NCBI GenBank assembly: GCA_947624695.1
Contig: CANQLN010000005.1
Location: 1-21,934 of the forward strand
Origin: an uncultured Bacilli bacterium
Lineage (GTDB): Bacteria; Bacillota_I; Bacilli_A; RF39; UBA660
DNA length: 21,934 nucleotides
Direction of reading: 5' to 3'
In this document: positions 7,144-14,470 of the stretch, in pieces
Layout of the letters: each line of letters starts with the position of its first letter
Numbering within the stretch: the stretch's first letter is position 1
The notes under the pieces: generated by a model
What the model saw: the letters and a program-made list of their open reading frames with translations, nothing else
Databases searched by the model: none
What the model was told of the DNA's origin: nothing
Made by a program: the position numbers and the translations under genes

Positions 7144-9105
7144 TTAATTTTCTCCAATACCTTCAATTACAAATGGATTAGATAGAGTACCTGTCCCAGA
7201 TATATTTAACCCGGACTTAAGATAGAAGACTGGGCGAACCGAATACGTACCGCGGACGCCATAGTCGTTCACATAGCCGCTACCAAGAACATACCGCGCA
7301 AAGCTGCTGTAATACCGCGACATGGTCCATTCAGCTAAACTAGGTGGGTCTTTTTTCGTTGTACTTAAGCTTGATGTATCATTATTACTTAAGTGCATCC
7401 AACTTTTCTTACAATCGCCATATGTACTACTGTTATAGCATTTTATATTCGCTGCTGATAAATAATAATCACTTACGTATATTAGCCCTATTTTTGTTCC
7501 TGCTATTTTATTGCTTCCCCATTTTGCTTTTTCATTTTTATACATTTGTTGTCCTTCTATATTATTACTTGCATCCCAACTTCCTACTCCTGAATTATCT
7601 TCTGGTACGTCTCCATAACCCCAGTCATGCGGTTGTATTAGAACTTCCCAGCTTTTTGAAAGATTATTTAAATATAATGTACCATTTAAACTTGTTTGAA
7701 GACTGCTTGTTGCCCAGGTTTGGCTTCCTGATCCCCATGCTTGTGATTTATTTAATGCTTCCCTTTTCATTATTTTTATTTCTTTGTTGGTTGTATCTAC
7801 TCCAATTATTCGATACATATATTTATCGGTATTACTTTTACATTCTTCTTTATCACTTGTCTCAAAACATATATAATTGTTTACATCATTCTCTATTGTT
7901 CCATCTTCATTGTTTTGGACTTGTCCTTGATAACGACGAAGAGTGTCTCCTCTTGATGTTACATTACCTGCTGGTTCCAACTGATTACTCGTTAGGATTA
8001 ATTCTTCGGCTGTTTTAGGTGGTATCTCTATTATATATGGGCTTTCTCTGGAACCATCTCCATCTATGATTTTGATTTCTAATGATAAATAGAAGACTGG
8101 GCGAACCGAATACGTATTGCTGAAGATGCTGTAACCCAAACTGCCGTCACTATAGACATACAACGCACTACGGCTGTGAATCCGCGACATGGTCCATTCC
8201 CATGTATTTGGTGGATCTTGTTGGGTTGTGCTTAAGTTTGACGTATCATTGTTGCTTAAATGCATCCAACTTTTTTTACAATCACTAAATGAGCTTGAAC
8301 CATAATAACACATTAAACTATCTCCACCTGATAAATAATAATCACTGGCATATATTAACCCTATTTTGGTATTGTTTAGTGTTCCGTTATTACTCCCACT
8401 TTTGATGGCTGTTTGCTCATTTTGATATGCTTGAGTACTTGTAGTTGATACATCAAATCCTGAATTGACATTAGCTGGTACATCTCCATATCCCCAGTCA
8501 TGTGCTTTTATTAAGGCTGCCCAACTACTATCTAAATTATTTAAATATAATGTGCTATTTAATCCTTTTTGAAGACTACTTTCTGCCCATGTTTCACTTC
8601 CTGATGTCCATGTTTGAACTGTATTCAACGCTTCCCTTTTGATTAATTTTATTTCTTTATTTGTTGTATCTACTCCGATTATTCGATATAAATATTTATC
8701 GGTATCTTTTGTACATTCTTCTTTATCACTTGATCCAAAACAGATATAATTATTTACATCATTGGTTATTGTTCCATTATTATCATTTTCTACTAATCCT
8801 TGATATCTACGTAGAGTATCTTCTCTTTCTAACATAGTACTTTCTTTTTCTAAATTAGCAATTTTATCTAAGACTTCTTTGGAAGTTGTTAAACATTCTC
8901 CTAAATTATTATAATCTTGGCATAATTCAGTTAAACTCTTTTTAGCAAATTCTCCTACTTTAGTACTCAATATTTTTAATTCATTAGAATTATTATAATA
9001 AGCATAACTATCTTTTAAAGTTGTTAATAACAAACTAAAAACTGCTATTAACAACATAATTCCCCATAATATTTCTACTCTTTTTTCATATAACTTTTTC
9101 TTCAT
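7144..9105 (-). CDS. Exported two-domain protein with two DGR-like variable regions
   Basis: 653-aa protein. Residues 1-12 are basic and 13-32 hydrophobic: an N-terminal membrane anchor or signal. A short helical stretch (about 40-95) follows, then two copies of one domain, starting at D96 and D387 in DTLRRYQG. Each copy repeats NNYICF, YRIIGVDTTNKEIK, EALN, LYLNNL, HDWGYGDVP, KIGLIY.SDYYLS and ends with WTMSR, a variable stretch and YSVRPVFYL. Cysteines come in pairs in each copy, fitting disulfides outside the cell. The WTMSR to SVRPVFYL parts (residues 303-339 and 592-628) are 111-nt blocks, identical at both ends and strongly different in the middle. That is the pattern of DGR target proteins with a C-type-lectin fold; the fold is inferred. 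SD GGAGAA supports the ATG at 9105. A ligand-binding or adhesin role is inferred; no named function is known. Confidence 0.85.
   Translation of the reverse strand: MKKKLYEKRVEILWGIMLLIAVFSLLLTTLKDSYAYYNNSNELKILSTKVGEFAKKSLTELCQDYNNLGECLTTSKEVLDKIANLEKESTMLEREDTLRRYQGLVENDNNGTITNDVNNYICFGSSDKEECTKDTDKYLYRIIGVDTTNKEIKLIKREALNTVQTWTSGSETWAESSLQKGLNSTLYLNNLDSSWAALIKAHDWGYGDVPANVNSGFDVSTTSTQAYQNEQTAIKSGSNNGTLNNTKIGLIYASDYYLSGGDSLMCYYGSSSFSDCKKSWMHLSNNDTSNLSTTQQDPPNTWEWTMSRIHSRSALYVYSDGSLGYSIFSNTYSVRPVFYLSLEIKIIDGDGSRESPYIIEIPPKTAEELILTSNQLEPAGNVTSRGDTLRRYQGQVQNNEDGTIENDVNNYICFETSDKEECKSNTDKYMYRIIGVDTTNKEIKIMKREALNKSQAWGSGSQTWATSSLQTSLNGTLYLNNLSKSWEVLIQPHDWGYGDVPEDNSGVGSWDASNNIEGQQMYKNEKAKWGSNKIAGTKIGLIYVSDYYLSAANIKCYNSSTYGDCKKSWMHLSNNDTSSLSTTKKDPPSLAEWTMSRYYSSFARYVLGSGYVNDYGVRGTYSVRPVFYLKSGLNISGTGTLSNPFVIEGIGEN
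7222..7332 (-). repeat. Variable-region block 2 (DGR VR-like)
   Basis: 111-nt block near the 3' end of the surface protein gene. Compared with block 1 at 8089-8199 it is identical over 7222-7249 (28 nt) and 7315-7332 (18 nt) and differs at 31 of 65 positions between (7250-7314), with no indel. The core is about 54% G+C, far above its surroundings. Differences fall mostly at first and second codon positions. Confidence 0.85.
8089..8199 (-). repeat. Variable-region block 1 (DGR VR-like)
   Basis: First copy of the same 111-nt block, inside the first domain: fixed ends 8089-8116 and 8182-8199, variable core 8117-8181. By codon position the 31 core differences from block 2 split 17 first, 10 second and 4 third. 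Most variable codons end in C or T, as expected from AAC/AAT codons in a template mutated at adenines. Confidence 0.85.
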
Positions 9106-9191
9106 ATATTTTCTCCATTAATGTTGCTTATGCCGAAACACTATTGTCTATAAGTCATAGTAACATATAGAGAATTTATTTTCTTGGGTTT

Positions 9192-9207
9192 ATAACCAAA
9201 TGGTTAT
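9192..9207. promoter_or_regulatory. Palindromic operator candidate between divergent genes
   Basis: ATAACCA (9192-9198) and TGGTTAT (9201-9207) form a perfect inverted repeat separated by AA, in the 153-base divergent gap between the surface protein gene and the XRE regulator. It overlaps a possible minus-strand -10 (TATAAA, 9194-9189) and a possible + strand -10 (TATGAT, 9205-9210). No clear -35 boxes were found, so exact promoters are uncertain. Confidence 0.5.
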
Positions 9208-9258
9208 GATTACAAGTAAATAAACAAGTAATATGAAAAAATATTATGAGTGATAATT

Positions 9259-9489
9259 ATGAACTTATCTAGATTAAAAGAAATAAGAGAAGATAGAGAT
9301 TTGCTACAAAAAGATATTGCTAAAGTCCTTAAAATGACTCAAGTACAATATAGTCGTTATGAAACAGGAACAAGATTAATTCCTATAGACAAATTAAATG
9401 CTTTAGCAAATTTTTACGGAGTAAGTGTCGATTATTTAATTTGCCGAACTGATGTTAAAAAACCATACCCTAAGTCTATTATCAAATAA
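9259..9489 (+). CDS. Small XRE/Cro-CI type HTH regulator
   Basis: 76-aa single-domain DNA-binding protein. MNLSRLKEIREDRDLLQKDIAKVL begins a classic HTH_3 fold, with the recognition-helix region TQVQYSRYETGTRLIP and the closing LNALANFYGVSVDYLICRTD typical of Firmicute XRE repressors. The frame is open from a GTG at 9250, but family N-termini begin MNLSRLKE and the sequence GAGTGAT serves as SD, so the ATG at 9259 is chosen. It is transcribed away from the variable surface protein gene across a gap with a 16-bp palindrome, so control of itself and of that gene is a reasonable inference. A terminator follows directly. Confidence 0.88.
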   Translation: MNLSRLKEIREDRDLLQKDIAKVLKMTQVQYSRYETGTRLIPIDKLNALANFYGVSVDYLICRTDVKKPYPKSIIK

Positions 9490-9490
9490 A

Positions 9491-9516
9491 AATACCTAAA
9501 GCTAGGTATTAATATT
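9491..9516. terminator. Bidirectional terminator between the XRE gene and the DNA glycosylase gene
   Basis: AATACCTA (9491-9498) and TAGGTATT (9503-9510) pair around AAGC. On the minus strand TTTATTT follows directly, on the + strand AATATTTTT. It touches the stop codons of both convergent genes. Confidence 0.8.
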
Positions 9517-9997
9517 TTTCAGTGTTAATAACTTGATAATTTTCCACCATTTTATTAAAGGGTATAGCACAATTAGCGGGAGAAGGCGAATATAATAAAA
9601 CTGCCTCTTTTTTTGTTTTGGGAAGAATATATTTATTATAGAAATGATAAGCTTTTTGTCCTGTTGTATAAATATATTTAATATTACTATCTTTAAGTAA
9701 TTTATTAATATTATTTGGTTTAACATTTTTAATGGAAGCATCACTAGATCCTAAAATATCACAACTTTCTAAAGTGTCCCATAAAGCTATTTTATGTTTA
9801 GTTAAAAATTCTTTTTTATTTTCAATACTTTCACCAATAGGTTCATTATAGACTCTTGCTAAAACAGGCCAAAACCTATTTTGGGGATGCATATAGTAAA
9901 AATTTAATTCCCGAGATCTTTTTGAAGGCATGGTGCCTAATATTAATATCTCACTATCTTTATTATAAAATGGTTCAAAAGTATGGTTTACTCGCAT
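9509..9997 (-). CDS. DNA-deoxyinosine (hypoxanthine) glycosylase, UDG superfamily family 6
   Basis: 162-aa base-excision repair glycosylase. The UDG fold motifs are GTMPS (residues 21-25) and SPSPAN (137-142). YYMHPQNRFWPVL (N40 in the HPQNRFW box) and ALWDTLESCDILGSSDASI are the signature of the hypoxanthine-DNA glycosylase family, which removes deaminated adenine; Mug-type members are related but differ in these boxes. Substrate is inferred from family resemblance. The ATG at 9997 has SD AGGA and lies 8 bases after the HExxH gene, in the operon that starts with the MerR regulator. Confidence 0.85.
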   Translation of the reverse strand: MRVNHTFEPFYNKDSEILILGTMPSKRSRELNFYYMHPQNRFWPVLARVYNEPIGESIENKKEFLTKHKIALWDTLESCDILGSSDASIKNVKPNNINKLLKDSNIKYIYTTGQKAYHFYNKYILPKTKKEAVLLYSPSPANCAIPFNKMVENYQVINTEKY

Positions 9998-10005
9998 AAT
10001 ATGTC

Positions 10006-10893
10006 CTATTCTAAAGACTTATTTTCTTTATTTTTAAGTTCTAATAAATCTAGTAATTCTTCAAAACTTTTTGTTGTTTCTTCATGAATACTCCAAGTAT
10101 CATTTAAATAATCATAGTATTTTTTTATTAGATCAGTTAGTTCAGTATAATTTAATTCTTTATTTAAAGTAATTTTTTCTTTTAAAACTTCAATCATGAT
10201 GTTTAAAACTTTATCAGCATCAAATTCTCTTTCCGCTACTTGCGAAATACGTTCATCATATTCGGAAATAATAATAGCTAAATTATTTTCATTACGACTA
10301 AATCTTAAAGCTAAATTAGATGTTAACCAATTATTTTTATCTAAATACATAGCTATTACTTCTTCCATACTTAAAGACGCAATATTCATAAATAATTCCC
10401 ACATTAACTTTAAATCTGTAGCGTAGCCATAAAAAGGTTCATCGCAAATAGTTGACGCTAAAAACTCAGTACATGCCTCATTAAATCCATAACCATAATG
10501 ATATTTATCTTTATAATTAATAACATATAAACCTATTTTATCATAAAGATTATCTGATGTTGCATGAAGCATTTCATGGATTAATTTATGAAAGCTATAA
10601 CCTTGGAATAATGTATCAGAGGAAAAATAAATGGTTCTATTGTAATAGTAGCCTTGGCGATTATATCCTTTGCCTTTAGATTCTTTATAAGTTTCTTTTA
10701 AATCTTCATCATTTAAAAGTCTAATATCTAACTCTTGAATTTTTCTTTCTATACTAGTTAATTTTTCCGCATTTAAATACATTTTAAGTTTTGTAATTAG
10801 AAAATTTTTAGCATAAGTAATAACATCTTCATTTATATATCCCTTAGTCTTACTCGTTAATTTTTCTATTTCTTCATAATTTACAACACTCAT
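10006..10893 (-). CDS. Uncharacterised HExxH putative zinc metalloprotein
   Basis: 295-aa soluble protein with no signal peptide or membrane segment. HEMLH (H106, E107, H110) followed 29 residues later by NEACTE (E139 as likely third ligand) is the arrangement of gluzincin metallopeptidases. The rest is helical and charged, with Lys/Glu-rich ends, and I do not recognise a named family. The ATG at 10893 has an SD (GGTGA). It lies 17 bases after the MerR gene and 8 before the DNA glycosylase gene, so the three appear to form one operon. Peptidase activity is likely by motif; substrate unknown. Confidence 0.65.
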   Translation of the reverse strand: MSVVNYEEIEKLTSKTKGYINEDVITYAKNFLITKLKMYLNAEKLTSIERKIQELDIRLLNDEDLKETYKESKGKGYNRQGYYYNRTIYFSSDTLFQGYSFHKLIHEMLHATSDNLYDKIGLYVINYKDKYHYGYGFNEACTEFLASTICDEPFYGYATDLKLMWELFMNIASLSMEEVIAMYLDKNNWLTSNLALRFSRNENNLAIIISEYDERISQVAEREFDADKVLNIMIEVLKEKITLNKELNYTELTDLIKKYYDYLNDTWSIHEETTKSFEELLDLLELKNKENKSLE

Positions 10894-10910
10894 TTTTCTT
10901 CACCATTAAT

Positions 10911-11921
10911 TTAATCTTCTTTTTCTAAAACATAATAACCACTTATAAAGCCGCCATAAACATAATCGCCACTTTTCCATTCAATAAACAAATATTGATG
11001 ATTATTAATTGTTTTATAAAAATAATGAGATAAAGTATCTGGCAAAATTAAATCCGCAATATAATCTTTAGTATATTTACTAAAACGCATATAATTATTA
11101 TCTTTATAACCAATTTGGACTTCGCCATTACTTCTAAAATTTAATTTTTCTAAAGATAAATTAGTTGTTTCTTTGGTATTAGGATTAAAACCTAAAGGGT
11201 TATGAACAAAATCGACTGAATGCCAAAATCCCACTAGTGAATCATCTTTAACATAAGTAAAATTAGTATCATCTTTATGTTTAATATCTTCAACATTATA
11301 ATAATTATGATTAATATTTTGATATACCGCTACTTTAGAATTATTAGAATCTATACTATCATTAATAGTTACATACATAAAATTATTATCTATTTCATAA
11401 TTATTAGCTACCCCATTAAGATAAATAATTCCTTTAGTCCATGATATAATCCAATAATTCTCTCCCTTTGGCAGTAAATATAATTCTTTAATTTGATAAT
11501 CATCTTCCATATATTCTTTACTTTTAGCTTTAGTCATCGTTTCCGCTATGCCTTGTAATTCCCATTTGCCAATAGCTTTTTCATCATTAATAAAATTTTC
11601 CACTTCTAACACACTCTTTCCTTTTTGGGAGAACTCTTTTAAAAGAGTTAGAGTTGCTTTTATATTTGATACTTCTTTTTCTAAACTATCTATTTTCTTT
11701 AAAATATCTTCTTCTTTAAAATTATGAATTTCTTCTAAACTAAAGCCTAATTTTTTAAGAGCTAATATTTCTTGCATTCTTTTAATATTAGCTTCATCAT
11801 AATACCGATACCCCGTATAGATATCAATATATTTAGGAGTAATTAATCCCATACTTTCATAATATCTAACAGTCTTTATCGAAATAGCAAATATTTTAGC
11901 AAAATCTCCTATTCTTATCAT
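10911..11921 (-). CDS. MerR family transcriptional regulator with large C-terminal sensor region
   Basis: 336-aa regulator. Residues 1-70 are the MerR winged helix (MIRIGDFAKIFAISIKTVRYYESMGLITP, then TGYRYYDEANIKRMQEI), followed by a dimerising coiled coil (about 71-110). The C-terminal ~220 residues hold two related halves, the first beginning GKWELQG and containing YWIISWTKGIIYL, the second beginning VGFWHSV and containing YLFIEWKSGDYVYGG. They look like beta-barrel ligand-binding modules, ligand unknown. A TTG at 11942 extends the frame, but it lies at the -10 box of the promoter; the ATG at 11921 has SD AAGGGAG. The promoter has the 19-bp spacer and central palindrome of MerR-controlled promoters, so autoregulation is well supported. 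It leads an operon with the HExxH and glycosylase genes. Confidence 0.9.
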   Translation of the reverse strand: MIRIGDFAKIFAISIKTVRYYESMGLITPKYIDIYTGYRYYDEANIKRMQEILALKKLGFSLEEIHNFKEEDILKKIDSLEKEVSNIKATLTLLKEFSQKGKSVLEVENFINDEKAIGKWELQGIAETMTKAKSKEYMEDDYQIKELYLLPKGENYWIISWTKGIIYLNGVANNYEIDNNFMYVTINDSIDSNNSKVAVYQNINHNYYNVEDIKHKDDTNFTYVKDDSLVGFWHSVDFVHNPLGFNPNTKETTNLSLEKLNFRSNGEVQIGYKDNNYMRFSKYTKDYIADLILPDTLSHYFYKTINNHQYLFIEWKSGDYVYGGFISGYYVLEKED

Positions 11922-11940
11922 TTTTTCTCCCTTCTTTATC

Positions 11941-11971
11941 AATATACATCTACCCTTAAGGGAAGAGTCAA
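11941..11971 (-). promoter_or_regulatory. MerR-type promoter: 19-bp spacer with dyad operator
   Basis: Minus-strand TTGACT (11971-11966), a 19-bp spacer and TATATT (11946-11941). The spacer carries the perfect palindrome CCCTTAAGGG, extended with mismatches to CTCTTCCC/GGGTAGAT. The long spacer with a centred dyad is the hallmark of promoters that MerR proteins activate by DNA twisting. The start would be near 11934, 13 bases before the ATG. Confidence 0.85.
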
Positions 11972-11986
11972 GAATAATTTTAAAAA

Positions 11987-12916
11987 TTAATAATGGCTAG
12001 TTAATGTTCGATGATAAGGTTTTATCATTTTTTCTTTGTCTTGACCAAGAAGCCAAATAAAATCATTAATATCCATCTTGACAAATTTTCTATCGGTTTT
12101 TTCATAAATATAATCAATGACCGCTAAAGTTGCTGCTCTAATTTCAATTTCTTCCGGACTATTTTCTTCTAATTCTATTTTTTGATCAACTTTTGCTTCT
12201 AAGGAAGAAGAAAACTCTATCATGCCATAACAACGCATAACTTGGGGAATCTTATAATCAGCACAACCAACAAGATGAGAATAATCTATATTAGGTATAC
12301 CTTTAATCTTTTTAACATGTAAAATATCGGAAGTTAATAATTGGGCTCTTTTATAAAAATAAACTCTTTCACCCTTATAAATTGTTTCATCCTCAAAATA
12401 AGAAAGGTTTTTTACAAGATAATCTAATAGTTCTGTATCACTATTCATATCTTTAACTAATTCATAAAAACTTTTTCCTTCTTTTTGTAAAAATTCATTC
12501 ATTAAAACTAAATTATCATATCTATTTCTAATTAAAGGAATTTCCCCTTCACCTTTTAATAGTTCTGCAAATTCTAAATAACTCATTGCAAAATTATCAT
12601 TTTGTTTAAAGCGCTTAATTACTAAATACATAATAGCATATGAACCATCTAAAACACCATCAGAAGTGATTACCTTCCATTTAGGATCTCCCCAAAAGCA
12701 ATAATCCCCGATGGTATGATAAATAAGTAAAAAATTTATTATTGATTCTATATCCATATCTAATAAACCAAAAGGATTATCTAATAACCAAAATTTAAGG
12801 AATGAAGAATCAATTTTAGCTACCATTTCCTCTATTTTAGTATAATTAATTTTTACATATTCTGCATTCTTACAAACATATTTATAACTTGAATTTAGTT
12901 TATTAAACAATTCCAT
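11987..12916 (-). CDS. qng1: Queuosine salvage protein (DUF2419/Qng1, queuosine-5'-phosphate N-glycosidase)
   Basis: 309-aa enzyme that by family knowledge releases the base queuine from queuosine 5'-phosphate, so that queuine can be reused for tRNA modification. Recognised by SFLKFWLLDNPFG, the FLLIYHTIGDYCFWGDPKW segment (residues 62-80), VYFYKRAQLLTSDI (FYKRAQ 187-192), GCADYKIPQV (D220) and the C-terminal EIEIRAATLAVI. Length is normal for bacterial members. The ATG at 12916 has SD GAGGT and its own promoter; it ends 65 bases before the MerR ATG with no clear terminator. No queuine tRNA-ribosyltransferase gene is in the window, so the salvage partner would be elsewhere. Confidence 0.85.
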   Translation of the reverse strand: MELFNKLNSSYKYVCKNAEYVKINYTKIEEMVAKIDSSFLKFWLLDNPFGLLDMDIESIINFLLIYHTIGDYCFWGDPKWKVITSDGVLDGSYAIMYLVIKRFKQNDNFAMSYLEFAELLKGEGEIPLIRNRYDNLVLMNEFLQKEGKSFYELVKDMNSDTELLDYLVKNLSYFEDETIYKGERVYFYKRAQLLTSDILHVKKIKGIPNIDYSHLVGCADYKIPQVMRCYGMIEFSSSLEAKVDQKIELEENSPEEIEIRAATLAVIDYIYEKTDRKFVKMDINDFIWLLGQDKEKMIKPYHRTLTSHY

Positions 12917-12934
12917 ATTTACCTCATATAATTA

Positions 12935-12963
12935 ATTATAACACGATTAAGATTTCTAACCAA
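12935..12963 (-). promoter_or_regulatory. Promoter of the queuosine salvage gene
   Basis: Minus-strand TTGGTT (12963-12958), 17-bp spacer and consensus TATAAT (12940-12935) preceded by TGT, an extended -10. It lies 18 bases before the ATG at 12916. Confidence 0.65.
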
Positions 12964-12966
12964 TAA

Positions 12967-13749
12967 TTAAAATAAACCCCATTCTGCTAATTTTTCAAAT
13001 CCTCCTAAGTCTTTAATATATAATCGGGCTTCTTCCACTATCTCTTGATAAGGCTTGCCATCTACTATTTCATCCCCAATAGCGCAACTAATTTCTACTT
13101 CCTTATGTAGTTTTTGCGCCTTTTTAAAAGCATAAATATTTAGAGAAACATCAGCCTTAGATAAATCTTTACCATGAATACCTCCACCGGTTACACTATG
13201 GCCCATATCAGAACCTAATTTTCTATTAGTGGCTCCACTATCAACATTTAAACCACCTGTCCAATAGCCTAAAGGATTAATAATGGCTTCTTTATATTTT
13301 TTAACTAAATCTTCTGTTAAAGCATGACTTTGACAAATAATTAATTTATCTTTATCTAAAATATATTTTCCATCATAAGAATATTTCTTGTAAATATCTC
13401 TAGCAATTTTAGATAATTCTATTTCTTCTTTTGTTAAAGGTACTCCTTTAAAAATACCATTATCACCACATTTAATTTTACTTTTTTGGTTTAACCATAA
13501 ATGTTTATCTTGTTTATATACTTTTAAATCTAATTTAACATTACCTCCTATTCTGTTAACAATTTTCTTTATTTCTTTTTTCGTAAATTTTTCCGAAGTT
13601 TCCATTATTATATGACAAATACCATGTCCAATTAAAACTTCTACCGCCACTTTTGGATTATCATCTTTAGTATAAGCTAAATCAACTATTGCCCCGGCTA
13701 TTCTATCAGCTATCTTATCTGGATGACTAGGATTCACTTTTTCAATCAT
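12967..13749 (-). CDS. metK: Compact S-adenosylmethionine synthetase (methionine adenosyltransferase)
   Basis: MetK makes SAM from methionine and ATP. This version has 260 aa against about 380-400 in standard MetK, yet keeps both ends: the N-terminal SHPDKIADRIAGAIVDLA (catalytic-site HPDK, residues 9-12), CGDNGIFKG (94-102, the GDQG loop) and GHSVTGGGIHGKDLSKADVSLN (184-204), the HGGG-FSGKD-KVD loop that binds phosphate and metal. The shortening is therefore internal, not a broken end, and no frameshift is needed. The ATG at 13749 has SD AAGGAGAG. A SAM-I riboswitch directly upstream supports a real role in SAM supply. Alternatives are a specialised MetK paralogue or a phage-type enzyme; activity is inferred. 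Confidence 0.8.
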   Translation of the reverse strand: MIEKVNPSHPDKIADRIAGAIVDLAYTKDDNPKVAVEVLIGHGICHIIMETSEKFTKKEIKKIVNRIGGNVKLDLKVYKQDKHLWLNQKSKIKCGDNGIFKGVPLTKEEIELSKIARDIYKKYSYDGKYILDKDKLIICQSHALTEDLVKKYKEAIINPLGYWTGGLNVDSGATNRKLGSDMGHSVTGGGIHGKDLSKADVSLNIYAFKKAQKLHKEVEISCAIGDEIVDGKPYQEIVEEARLYIKDLGGFEKLAEWGLF

Positions 13750-13829
13750 AAATAACTCTCCTTTCCAATTAAAAGTAAATAGTCATTATAAATATTTTTT
13801 CATTGATACTCCTTCCTAAAGCATCTCAT

Positions 13830-13948
13830 AAAAAAACACCCAAGATAACCTTGAGTCTAAAGTTATCTTATAGATCTAGCATTACCACCTAACTCAATAG
13901 GTTGGTGCGACTTCCTTGGGCTAGTCCCTCCATCGCTCTTTATAAGAT
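13830..13948 (-). promoter_or_regulatory. SAM-I (S-box) riboswitch with terminator, upstream of metK
   Basis: The aptamer spans 13948-13865 on the minus strand. P1 is ATCTTATA paired with TATAAGAT (13948-13941 with 13872-13865). S-box core segments are present in order: GAUGGAGGGACUAGCCC, GGAAG, CCAACC, then AGGUGGUAAUGCUAG. The terminator is ACTCAAG/CTTGGGT (13856-13850 with 13844-13838, loop GTTAT) followed by seven T. The antiterminator pairs AAGATAAC (13869-13862, sharing the P1 3' strand) with GTTATCTT (13849-13842, hidden in the terminator). SAM binding locks P1, frees the terminator and turns metK off, the standard S-box logic. Confidence 0.95.
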
Positions 13949-13957
13949 GTTACATTA

Positions 13958-13986
13958 ATTATATAATTAGTTTTTTATTTTGACAA
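13958..13986 (-). promoter_or_regulatory. Promoter of the SAM riboswitch-metK transcript
   Basis: Minus-strand TTGTCA (13986-13981), 17-bp spacer, consensus TATAAT (13963-13958). Transcription would start near 13951, just before riboswitch P1. Confidence 0.8.
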
Positions 13987-14005
13987 GAGCAATTTTCAAA
14001 GCAGC

Positions 14006-14030
14006 AAAAAAGTCCGAATAATCGGACTTT
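14006..14030 (-). terminator. Intrinsic terminator of the rplM-rpsI operon
   Basis: AAAGTCCGA and TCGGACTTT (14030-14022 with 14017-14009) pair perfectly around a 4-base loop, with TTTTTT following on the minus strand, 12 bases after the rpsI stop. Confidence 0.92.
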
Positions 14031-14042
14031 GAAACAGTAATA

Positions 14043-14462
14043 TTAACGTTTACTAAATTGAGGAGCACGACGAGCTTTTTTAAGACCATATTTCTTACGT
14101 TCTTTAACCCGAGCATCTCTAGTTACAAAACCTTGAGATTTTAAAATATGTCTATAACTATCTTCTCTAGTTTGGTCAGTATTTTTATCAAATTCTAATA
14201 ATGCTCTTGTAATTGCTAAACGGATTGCTCCAGTTTGACCACTGAAACCACCACCATTAACTTTTACTTCAATATCGAATCTATTTTCATTATCAGTTGC
14301 TACTAATGGTTGTTTTAAATCCATTACTAATGTAGCAAATGGCATATATTCATCGACATCTACACCATTAACAGTAATTTTTCCTGTACCTCCAACTAAT
14401 TTAACTTGTGCTACTGATCTTTTTCTTCTACCTGTAGCAGTCCATACTTGTTTACTTGCCAT
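14043..14462 (-). CDS. rpsI: 30S ribosomal protein S9
   Basis: 139-aa ribosomal protein of the small subunit head, whose C-terminal tail reaches the P-site tRNA. Recognised by [13 protein letters not shown] at the start, [21 protein letters not shown] (about residues 68-88) and the C-terminal [18 protein letters not shown] with the invariant final Lys-Arg. The length is slightly above the 130 aa usual for Firmicutes. It follows rplM by 8 bases, the universal bacterial order, and ends at a strong terminator. Confidence 0.98.
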   Translation of the reverse strand: MASKQVWTATGRRKRSVAQVKLVGGTGKITVNGVDVDEYMPFATLVMDLKQPLVATDNENRFDIEVKVNGGGFSGQTGAIRLAITRALLEFDKNTDQTREDSYRHILKSQGFVTRDARVKERKKYGLKKARRAPQFSKR

Positions 14463-14470
14463 AAGCCCTC

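Noticed and set aside
7344..8018. A 224-codon + strand open frame opposite the surface protein gene
   Set aside because: Its translation is a Tyr/Leu/His-rich shadow of the minus-strand gene, with no SD or family match; the minus gene has clear repeats, SD and terminator.
12967..13749. metK as a frameshifted or truncated pseudogene
   Set aside because: N-terminal and C-terminal motifs are in one uninterrupted frame with a strong SD and riboswitch, so the shortness is internal.
13830..13948. A T-box leader for metK
   Set aside because: No T-box consensus (TGGNACCGCG) is present, whereas the S-box core, P1 and the switch between antiterminator and terminator are all there.
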